From: an uncultured Litorilinea sp.
GTDB lineage: Bacteria > Chloroflexota > Anaerolineae > Caldilineales > Caldilineaceae
Length of the DNA: 6,375 bases
Direction: 5' to 3'
Assembly: GCA_946885925.1 (NCBI GenBank)
Contig: CAMPHP010000197.1
Coordinates: 1-6,375 of the forward strand
The translations under genes were made by a program, and so were the position numbers. Below the pieces are notes generated by a model, which ran no database searches, had not been told where the DNA came from, and saw nothing but the letters and a program-made list of their open reading frames with translations. Shown piece by piece: positions 1-5,487 of this stretch (the stretch's first letter is position 1; every line of letters starts with the position of its first letter).

Positions 1-1
1 A

Positions 2-754
2 AGCAGCTTTGATTTTGCCCGCGCCTATATGGATGATCGAGTGCCTCGCCAGGTCTCGCACGTACGGGCGATGCGCTCGCGCCAACTGTTAGCTGAACAA
101 CAGGGAAGCATTACGCCGCAGTGGATGAAGCGAATTGCCCGTGATCACTATGAAGATACGTTCCTGCAAGGTCCGTATTTTGACGCCGCTGATCCTGACT
201 TTCACTCGCTTTGTATGCATGCGTCTGCCGCCAATTTCACCTGGGGCAACACGGCTAGTTCCTGCGTTGCGGTTTTGCCTCGTTCGGTAAATGAATTGCC
301 GATCTTTTGGTGGACACCTGGCCCACCTTGTAACGGCTGTTATGTCCCCTTCTTCATACATGGGAATCACTTACCTGACATCGTCACCAATCCTGGTACC
401 TTCGGCAAGCGTGTCATCTCCGCAGAGCTGGCTAGCGAGGATAGCTTTTCTGCGCGTTCCTACTGGTGGTTGTTTCGCGAACTGATGGATCGAGTCAAGG
501 GGCACCCCATCAGCAGCCTACCCGGTTTGTACCCCGCCCGCAATCGGGTAGTGCGGACTAAATTTGATGCCCTGGAACAGGCATTCGAAGCTGAGACACC
601 CCATGTTGTGAGACATGCGTTGGCAGCGAAGCACCCCGATACGACCGCATCCATTTTGGACGAGTTTACCGAACAATGTGTGCACAAAGTCCTTACGGTG
701 CTTCAGGAACTGCTCACCATCTTCACGGCAGACAAAGTGACAACCCCCTCTTAA
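2..754 (+). CDS. Secernin / peptidase C69-like hydrolase, 3' part (5' end outside window)
   Basis: The reading frame is open from base 2 to the TAA at 752-754, so this is the C-terminal 250 or so residues of a longer protein. The ATG at 29 is internal: the residues before it (FDFARAY) fit the family, in which a conserved stretch leads into the SHVRAMRSR segment. Family features visible are SLCMHA (206-223), TASS shortly after it, and an aromatic/proline-rich FWWTPGPPC stretch followed by YVPFF, resembling the substrate-pocket half of secernin and C69 dipeptidases. The family belongs to the Ntn-hydrolases, which cut amide bonds (dipeptides or acyl-amides) with an N-terminal Cys; that Cys would lie upstream of the window and cannot be checked. 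The last 60 residues are helical and lack clear motifs. It converges with the oxidoreductase operon, 82 bp away. An acyl-transferase-like Ntn-hydrolase (C45) is the main alternative. Family assignment is from motif recall, not a search. Confidence 0.7.
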   Translation, partial: SSFDFARAYMDDRVPRQVSHVRAMRSRQLLAEQQGSITPQWMKRIARDHYEDTFLQGPYFDAADPDFHSLCMHASAANFTWGNTASSCVAVLPRSVNELPIFWWTPGPPCNGCYVPFFIHGNHLPDIVTNPGTFGKRVISAELASEDSFSARSYWWLFRELMDRVKGHPISSLPGLYPARNRVVRTKFDALEQAFEAETPHVVRHALAAKHPDTTASILDEFTEQCVHKVLTVLQELLTIFTADKVTTPS

Positions 755-808
755 CTCCCCATCTTATTAGGTCGCTATCGACTCGCTAGTGCGAACCGGT
801 CATAACGT

Positions 809-835
809 ATTGCCTTTTCTATGACACGTTTTGTC
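809..835 (+). repeat. 27-bp imperfect direct repeat, left copy
   Basis: This copy matches 3064-3090 at 22 of 27 positions, including ATTGCC and an uninterrupted 11-bp core TCTATGACACG; the five differences are two T/A and three T/C. It begins in the intergenic gap after the C69-like gene and ends one base before the stop codon of the second oxidoreductase, so the two copies bracket the whole oxidoreductase operon in the same orientation. Function is unknown: it could be a regulator site, a duplication or insertion scar, or coincidence. Confidence 0.55.
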
Positions 836-836
836 C

Positions 837-1877
837 TCACCCGGTTCCTCGCCCGGTTGGTGTAGCCATGAGATGGGGACCGTTCGTGAGAGGGTTGGCA
901 CGCGCGTGGTCATAGACGGCATCCTGGACTTCGAGGATACGCAGCGCATCGGCGATATTTGGCTCAAAACTGTGCCCTGCTTCCACGGCAGCAAGGGCCG
1001 CATCGATCATCGCCTTGAATCTTGCCCCATTGGGAATGTCTTTGTGAAAGGTTACGCCCTGCGTGGTGTGAACCTCGATGATGGGTTCACCCTGCTTGTC
1101 ATAATGCTCAAAGACCGACGCCTTGCTGCCCACAAAGCGGAAAAAGTGGTCGCCGCTGCGCGCACCCGACGGATAGCTGTAGCCAGTTTCGATGATACCC
1201 GTCACGCCATCGTCGGTGCGGAGCATGCCCACGCCCATGTCTTCTACGGTCCTACCATACAGGGTATTGGACATGACCGCCCCAATCACGGTAACTGATT
1301 GCGGTCCAACAAATTGCAGAAAGGTATCAATACCGTGGGCTGCTTCGACTGCCCAGCAGCCTCCACCCGAAATGTTTGGCTCATTGTGCCATGTGGATGG
1401 GGTAGGATCGTAGCGTGAAGGGGGACCGTTGTTGAGGCGGCTGCTATAGAGCACCAGGTCGCCCAGGGTATTATCGGCCAACATCTGCTCGATCAAGGCC
1501 ACGATTTGACTTTTCCGGTTTGGCAGAATCAGCGCACTAAAGACACCACGCTTGATGCACGCCTCGGCAGCAGGCCGCAGCCGTGCGGCGCAATCGGCAA
1601 AGGGCTTATCGAGGAGAAAGGGAAGACGCCGGTCAACGCAGGCGTGCACATGGTCCGGCATTTCAGTGTGCTTGCCAGCAACCAACACCGCATCTGGTCG
1701 CTGAGCATCCAGGCATTCGCCAGCGGACGCATACCCGGGACATTGAAACTCATCTCGCAACTGCTGTCGCGGCCCTTCCTCACCGTCCATCACACCGATG
1801 ATCTCATGCCCAAGTTCACGCGCAACACGAGCCATGCTCCGCCCATGATGGCTGTAGGAGAGTAGTGCTAATCTCAT
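837..1877 (-). CDS. Gfo/Idh/MocA-family oxidoreductase with divergent Rossmann motif (second gene of pair)
   Basis: A 346-residue protein of usual family length. The family uses NAD(P) to oxidise or reduce sugars, polyols and related compounds in the cytoplasm. The N-terminal Rossmann fold runs to about residue 120, but where GxGxxG is expected the sequence reads LLSYSHHGRS (5-14), a variant like the S-F-A-H-x-H type of some Gfo/Idh proteins. The usual EKP is DKP (90-92), keeping the lysine. In the C-terminal substrate domain GGGCW (171-175), H181 and D184 correspond to the GGG...H..D catalytic helix. Start choice: ATG at 1877 places the Rossmann beta-strand at the N-terminus and starts 11 bp after the stop of the upstream gene; a longer frame from ATG 1943 would overlap that gene by 55 bp and adds unrelated residues. 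The stop TGA is at 837-839, right beside a 27-bp repeat copy. Co-transcription with the upstream gene is very likely. The substrate cannot be told from sequence; loss of catalysis or altered cofactor use is possible. Confidence 0.88.
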   Translation of the reverse strand: MRLALLSYSHHGRSMARVARELGHEIIGVMDGEEGPRQQLRDEFQCPGYASAGECLDAQRPDAVLVAGKHTEMPDHVHACVDRRLPFLLDKPFADCAARLRPAAEACIKRGVFSALILPNRKSQIVALIEQMLADNTLGDLVLYSSRLNNGPPSRYDPTPSTWHNEPNISGGGCWAVEAAHGIDTFLQFVGPQSVTVIGAVMSNTLYGRTVEDMGVGMLRTDDGVTGIIETGYSYPSGARSGDHFFRFVGSKASVFEHYDKQGEPIIEVHTTQGVTFHKDIPNGARFKAMIDAALAAVEAGHSFEPNIADALRILEVQDAVYDHARANPLTNGPHLMATPTGRGTG

Positions 1878-1888
1878 GGCCTGGATGC

Positions 1889-2941
1889 TTAGATCCAACC
1901 TTGATGGATCGTAACTGGTTTGCCAGATTCTTGGTGGAACCACTGCTGGCCGCTCGGCAGCATCACCTCGCCGCCCGTAATCGCCGACTGTTCGGCGGCA
2001 AATATGATCTCCATAATGTGACGGCCATACTCGCCATGCGTGGGCGGCTCGATGTCCTGCTCAATCGCTTCGGCAAAAGCCTTCCACTCAAAGTGCATCT
2101 CTGCCGGCGCATCTTCAAAGGGGACATCCACCCACTCGTCGTTTTTGCCCACCTTGACATACTTTTCGCCGTGCTGGGTGAAGCGCAGCGTGCCGTTGGC
2201 GCAAATGACCTGGCATTCATAGTTGGGTGCGCCGTCGGCAAAGCCCACCGCGACTGCTACTCCTGCCAGGCCATTCTTATAGCGAATAAAGGCGGTTGCC
2301 GAATCATCTGCTGCTTGATAATGGGCGCGCGTACCGATGGCAGCAGATACCGATACCGCCTGTGAAGCCATCATCCAGGTAAGCCGGTCCACCACATGCA
2401 CGCCGTTGGTCATCCACATGCCGCCACCGTGGTAACGGCTGCGATATTGCGGGCGACGCCCTGCCACGTTCCAGTTCTTGGACATATAGCAGACAGCCGT
2501 GATCAACGGCCCTAGTTCACCCGAATCGAGGATCTCCTTGGCCTTGAGGCTGGTGCCATAAAAGTGCTGCGTGTATCCGACCATCAGTTTGACATTGTTA
2601 CGTGCTGCCGCCTCAATCATGTCATCACACTGCGCCAAGCTGAGCGCCATCGGCTTTTCAACCAAAACATGCTTGCCCGCATTGCACGCATCCACCGTAA
2701 GTTGATGATGCAGGTGGTGTCCTAGTACGACAGCCACCGCTTCGACCTCGTTGTCTGCCAACAACTCGGTGTGTGAAGCATAGCCGCGCGGGATACCATA
2801 CTTTTCCATATATTGACGGCGCTTCTCCTCAAAGAGATCGGCGACCGCGACAATTTCCACATTATCAAGAGTCGCAATCGCGTCGCAGTGGGAACGGGCA
2901 ATACCGCCCAAACCAATAATGCCAACTTTAAGTTTAGACAT
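1889..2941 (-). CDS. Gfo/Idh/MocA-family NAD(P)-dependent oxidoreductase (first gene of pair)
   Basis: A 350-residue, canonical family member. The N-terminal Rossmann domain opens with KVGIIGLGGIA (5-15, dinucleotide-binding glycines), the second beta-strand ends at D35, and the EKP signature is at 95-97 with the probable catalytic K96. The substrate domain carries GGGMWMTNGVHVVD (172-185), where H182 and D185 match the family's conserved His and Asp of the active-site helix. The expected role is cytoplasmic oxidation or reduction of a sugar, inositol-like or amino-sugar substrate; which one is not visible. Start choice: ATG 2941 gives the normal N-terminus (MSKLKVGI). A GGAG lies 12 nt upstream, rather far, so ATG 2959 or ATG 2968 in the same frame cannot be excluded; the 2968 ATG lies inside a tandem-repeat unit and only adds nonconserved residues. 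It is first in the two-gene leftward operon and shares its upstream region with the CHAT gene. Confidence 0.92.
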   Translation of the reverse strand: MSKLKVGIIGLGGIARSHCDAIATLDNVEIVAVADLFEEKRRQYMEKYGIPRGYASHTELLADNEVEAVAVVLGHHLHHQLTVDACNAGKHVLVEKPMALSLAQCDDMIEAAARNNVKLMVGYTQHFYGTSLKAKEILDSGELGPLITAVCYMSKNWNVAGRRPQYRSRYHGGGMWMTNGVHVVDRLTWMMASQAVSVSAAIGTRAHYQAADDSATAFIRYKNGLAGVAVAVGFADGAPNYECQVICANGTLRFTQHGEKYVKVGKNDEWVDVPFEDAPAEMHFEWKAFAEAIEQDIEPPTHGEYGRHIMEIIFAAEQSAITGGEVMLPSGQQWFHQESGKPVTIHQGWI

Positions 2942-2960
2942 ATGCTGTGAATACTCCATT

Positions 2961-3002
2961 AGATGCATAAAAGTAGATGTATAAAAGTAGATGTATAAAA
3001 GG
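2961..3002. repeat. Three tandem copies of a 14-bp AT-rich unit
   Basis: Units at 2961-2974, 2975-2988 and 2989-3002 read AGATGYATAAAAGK on the + strand. Unit 1 has C where units 2 and 3 have T, and unit 3 ends in G instead of T. On the - strand each unit gives TTTTATACATCT-like sequence resembling a -10 element (TATACA), and the array sits 19 bp upstream of the oxidoreductase start at 2941. It may be a promoter or operator array for that operon, or simply a slippage-expanded microsatellite-like repeat. The repeat itself is plainly visible; the role is inference. Confidence 0.9.
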
Positions 3003-3063
3003 CGATGAGCTACTTGGCTTATTCCCTATTCTAGAAGGTGAAAAGCGCGCAAACTACCCCAGC

Positions 3064-3090
3064 ATTGCCATATCTATGACACGCTTCGCC
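3064..3090 (+). repeat. 27-bp imperfect direct repeat, right copy
   Basis: This is the partner of the copy at 809-835, sharing ATTGCC and the TCTATGACACG core. It lies in the divergent intergenic region about 120 bp upstream of the oxidoreductase start and about 75 bp upstream of the CHAT -35 box, and overlaps the palindrome at 3088-3101 by three bases. On the - strand both copies can be read in one frame as KRVI followed by E/D-x-A, but neither frame belongs to a recognisable gene. Confidence 0.55.
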
Positions 3091-3101
3091 ATGCACATGG
3101 C
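3088..3101. promoter_or_regulatory. Perfect 14-bp palindrome, operator-like
   Basis: The sequence is GCCATG-CA-CATGGC, two 6-bp arms around a CA centre. It lies between the two divergent transcription units, 65 bp upstream of the CHAT -35 box, in a position fit for a dimeric regulator. No regulator gene is present in the window, and a match to a known operator was not recognised. Confidence 0.35.
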
Positions 3102-3165
3102 ATCGCACGTTGTGCCGCCGTTTTGTGTAGGGATATTTGCTGTGGTATGAGGTGATATTTTGGTG

Positions 3166-3194
3166 TTGACATAGGTCGCCGCGTAGCATAGTAT
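3166..3194 (+). promoter_or_regulatory. Sigma-70-type promoter for the CHAT gene
   Basis: A perfect -35 TTGACA (3166-3171) is followed by a 17-bp spacer and a -10 TAGTAT (3189-3194, four of six matches to TATAAT). Transcription would start near 3201, giving a leader of about 180 nt before ATG 3383. Two GATATTT boxes whose starts are 22 bp apart (3132, 3154) end 5 bp before the -35, in a place where an activator could sit. Orientation and spacing fit the CHAT gene as the only downstream target. Confidence 0.65.
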
Positions 3195-3250
3195 CTCTTC
3201 TACGCTCCAACGGTATAACCTTATAAGCAATATGGGTATCGGAAGAGGAG

Positions 3251-3285
3251 ATGTCACCCCCTGTCTGGCTTTCCGCGCGTGACAT
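3251..3285 (+). promoter_or_regulatory. 7-bp dyad in CHAT leader
   Basis: ATGTCAC (3251-3257) and GTGACAT (3279-3285) are perfect inverted copies separated by 21 nt. In RNA they could form a short stem that would sequester the start codon of the leader ORF; in DNA they could be two half-sites for a regulator. There is no U-run, so it is not an intrinsic terminator. Confidence 0.3.
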
Positions 3286-3349
3286 ACTATCCTACTTGGC
3301 TATCGGCCTGCGTCCACTAGTGCCATGCTCCTCTATCCGCCAGGTGTAA
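3251..3349 (+). CDS. Possible 32-codon leader ORF upstream of CHAT gene
   Basis: ATG 3251 follows directly on a purine-rich GGAAGAGGAG (3241-3250), in which GGAAG has workable Shine-Dalgarno spacing. The frame runs 32 codons (MSPPVWLSARDILSYLAIGL and on) to TAA at 3347, and lies in the same frame as the CHAT gene, 44 codons upstream of its start. It could be a leader peptide or part of an N-terminal extension now cut off by one stop codon, or it may not be translated at all. There is no family resemblance, and its length alone is not significant. Confidence 0.22.
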   Translation: MSPPVWLSARDILSYLAIGLRPLVPCSSIRQV

Positions 3350-3371
3350 CGAGCTGTGGTGCGATGGTCAC

Positions 3372-3377
3372 AGGGAG
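3372..3377 (+). promoter_or_regulatory. Ribosome binding site fixing CHAT start
   Basis: AGGGAG ends 5 nt before ATG 3383. This selects 3383 over the in-frame GTG codons at 3356 and 3359, which have no comparable site in front of them. Confidence 0.75.
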
Positions 3378-3382
3378 ATGCT

Positions 3383-5233
3383 ATGGAGAAATTTGATATT
3401 CTCCTATACGCAATTGATACGCTACGATCCGAATTGGCAGAGCTAGTTGGCGACCCGTGGACAGAGATCGAAGCGCGGATCGGCAGCATTCAGGCCCAAG
3501 TAATACAAGACCCTAGCCATGCTGCTGCTGCGCACGCGCAGATCCTCATGCTTTTCGAGCCCTACGCAACAGCGCGTGCGCGTCTAGTTGAGTTCATAAC
3601 ACAACTACAGGCAGACGCAGCGCTCGAGAATATGCGCACTGCTTCCTTCACAGTAGAGAGTGCAGCAGAGGACAGCGCACCACTTGAGGTCATTCGTTAT
3701 ACAGACATTGCCTGTCCACGCCGTGTGTGGGCAGGTGCGGCGCGTATATCGGTTGTTGTGCGTTTGACGTTGAAACCCTCTGACCAAAGCGCTGCCATCG
3801 AGGAGTTGTCTCTGCTCGCCAACTTGCCGGTTCAGGTGCGTGTGGAAGCACCTCAATTTGAGTTGCTCAACGAACCAATACAGGAAGTGGTGATTCTGCC
3901 GGACCAAGACAGCCCCCCAGTTGTCTTTGATCTGCGCCCGCGTGCTCCCGGTTATACGCACATTACCTTTGACTTTCTCCAAAATGGACAACCGTTGCGC
4001 ACGGTGTCGGTAGATGTAGAGATCACGACCTATGCAGTCGCGGAGGGGACAGTGCTCCATCCCGTCCAGTCCCTACGCGTTGAGCCGGACGTAGAACCGC
4101 CCGACATGGTGCTGCACGTGGCTTGGGAGCAGGCAACAAAGGAATTGCAGATCACTTTGATACGCGAAGGTGGTGCCTGGTGGCGAACATTTTCTCCCAT
4201 CATCGTTCATGGTGATCCGAGTGCTCATGCCACGCAACTCTATATGCAGGTCGTTAGGCCCAACCATGCGGCAGGGCGGCATCTACTTCATGTGGACAGC
4301 CAGCACGCAATTTCCAGCGACGATGCCAAACGCCGGATACAAAAACTGGGGCAGAATTTATGGGAGGAACTGATCCCCACTGAGTTGAAACGACTCTATG
4401 CGCAGGAGCGTGAGCAGTGGCGCGATGGTTCGTTGCTCATTCTTTCCGACGAGCCCTATCTGCCTTGGGAACTCGTCTGGCCCTATGATGACGAAGCGGG
4501 TGCGTGGGAGGACGAAGGGCCTTGGTGCCACACGTTGCATCTGACTCGTTGGCTGCGCAAGGATGAGCGGGGCAATGGCAATGAGATGGCACCCATGTGG
4601 CTAGAGATACAGGCACTGGCGGTGCTGGTGCCTACCTATTCCAAACTCGGCAACTTGCCTTTTGCCCGGCAGGAAGAACAGACCCTCCTCGACCTTATGC
4701 AGCGCCACCATCTCCGGCGCAGTGGCCCGACCACGCCGAACTGGGATAACGTGGTAGATTTTCTGGAAAGTGGCGATTACAACTGGGTGCATTTTGCCGC
4801 CCACGGTAGCTTCTTCCCCGAATCGCCCGACGGTGACTCAAGTCTCTGGCTACAGGAGGATCATGCGCTCTCACCGCAGGATCTGACCGGGGCAGCCATC
4901 CGACGCCATTTCCGCCAGCAGCACCCAGCCTTTTTTTTCAATGCCTGTGAAGTGGGCCGCCAAGGCTACGCCTTAACTCGCATCAGTGGTTGGGCAAACC
5001 GTCTGATCAGCGCCGGTGCCGGGCTCTTTGTTGGCCCACTTTGGGCAGTGCAGGATAGCAGCGCAGCGACTTTTGCTGGTGCGTTTTATCAAGCACTGCT
5101 TGGTGGGCAAACGGTCGCAGGTGCGACGAGAACGGCCCGCCTGGCAGCGCAACAACTTGACGATCCTACTTGGCTGGCCTACAGCGTTTATGGACACCCC
5201 AATGCGCGGGTGCGCTCGGCTTCGAACGGATGA
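3383..5233 (+). CDS. CHAT-domain (caspase-like) protein with helical N-terminus and Ig-like middle domain
   Basis: A 616-residue protein without signal peptide or membrane segment, so cytoplasmic. Residues 1-85 are predicted helical (MEKFDILLYAIDTL...) and could be an adaptor-type or effector-associated region. Residues about 103-215 are beta-rich and Ig-like, starting at RYTDIACPRRVW, with a further beta-rich part to about 300. From about 315 a CHAT fold follows: PWELVWPY (361-368), catalytic-type VHFAAHG with H474, and FFFNACEVG with C522, then GLFVGPLWAVQD, and a C-terminal YSVYGHP. The His/Cys pair is that of clan CD cysteine proteases (caspase, separase, CHAT), so an active protease is predicted; target and activator are unknown. 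It is transcribed from its own promoter after a long leader. No TPR, NTPase, gasdermin or CRISPR gene is nearby in the window. A T8 run (4931-4938) precedes the Cys codon. CHAT assignment is strong; the Ig-like and N-terminal calls are inference from residue patterns. Confidence 0.92.
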   Translation: MEKFDILLYAIDTLRSELAELVGDPWTEIEARIGSIQAQVIQDPSHAAAAHAQILMLFEPYATARARLVEFITQLQADAALENMRTASFTVESAAEDSAPLEVIRYTDIACPRRVWAGAARISVVVRLTLKPSDQSAAIEELSLLANLPVQVRVEAPQFELLNEPIQEVVILPDQDSPPVVFDLRPRAPGYTHITFDFLQNGQPLRTVSVDVEITTYAVAEGTVLHPVQSLRVEPDVEPPDMVLHVAWEQATKELQITLIREGGAWWRTFSPIIVHGDPSAHATQLYMQVVRPNHAAGRHLLHVDSQHAISSDDAKRRIQKLGQNLWEELIPTELKRLYAQEREQWRDGSLLILSDEPYLPWELVWPYDDEAGAWEDEGPWCHTLHLTRWLRKDERGNGNEMAPMWLEIQALAVLVPTYSKLGNLPFARQEEQTLLDLMQRHHLRRSGPTTPNWDNVVDFLESGDYNWVHFAAHGSFFPESPDGDSSLWLQEDHALSPQDLTGAAIRRHFRQQHPAFFFNACEVGRQGYALTRISGWANRLISAGAGLFVGPLWAVQDSSAATFAGAFYQALLGGQTVAGATRTARLAAQQLDDPTWLAYSVYGHPNARVRSASNG

Positions 5234-5487
5234 TTTAAGAGGAGCACAGCAACATCTTCAGAAGAGCGCGAGTGACTTGTCGTAATGACCGGCAGAGGGG
5301 GGCATCACGCCGCGGCTGGGATGCAGAATTTCCTGATTACCGAGTATTTTGTAAACTTCGAGGAAGTGGGCAAGGTCATTGCAACCCCACTGCTCCTGGC
5401 TTGAGCGTCGAGTGAACAAAGCGCCGGTGTAGGAGATCGGCAAGAATAGAGAAAAAGACTACCGGACTTGAGGTACATTCTATAGAT
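5234..5487. other. 254-bp gap between CHAT and dihydrouridine synthase genes
   Basis: No clear gene or classic terminator was seen. A 61-codon frame on the - strand (5443-5258, TTG start) and a 39-codon frame on the + strand (5285-5404) both have coding-like third positions but no good ribosome site or recognised family. A remnant of a decayed gene is possible. Confidence 0.5.

Larger units (their letters stand above)
2942..3382. other. 441-bp divergent intergenic region between oxidoreductase operon and CHAT gene
   Basis: No convincing long gene is found here: the frames open on the - strand (for example 3054-3257) have no family features and run across the promoter. The region holds, in order, the 14-bp tandem array, one copy of a 27-bp repeat (3064-3090), a perfect palindrome (3088-3101), paired GATATTT boxes (3132-3138 and 3154-3160), a sigma-70-like promoter (3166-3194) and a leader of about 180 nt with a short ORF and a dyad. 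The density of small repeats suggests regulated divergent transcription. Confidence 0.8.

Noticed and set aside
755..836. Intrinsic terminator between the convergent C69-like and oxidoreductase genes
   Set aside because: No GC-rich stem followed by a T-run on either strand; only imperfect short inverted matches near 773-795.
831..1298. 155-codon frame on the + strand
   Set aside because: It lies wholly antisense to the second oxidoreductase, whose motifs are clear; no family pattern on this strand.
1878..1943. Longer start (ATG 1943) for the second oxidoreductase
   Set aside because: The extra 22 residues are not family-like and would overlap the upstream gene; ATG 1877 puts the Rossmann strand at the N-terminus.
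1865..2365. 166-codon frame on the + strand
   Set aside because: It is antisense to the first oxidoreductase and has no recognisable motif or good ribosome site.
3054..3257. 67- and 84-codon frames on the - strand in the intergenic region
   Set aside because: They overlap each other in different frames, cross the promoter, and look like no known family.
3605..4060. 151-codon frame on the - strand
   Set aside because: Shadow of the Ig-like part of the CHAT gene; Cys/His/Arg-rich composition typical of antisense reading.
5388..5414. Hairpin CACT-GCTC...GAGC...AGTG downstream of CHAT as terminator
   Set aside because: Stem is short, has a 4-nt bulge and no T-run.
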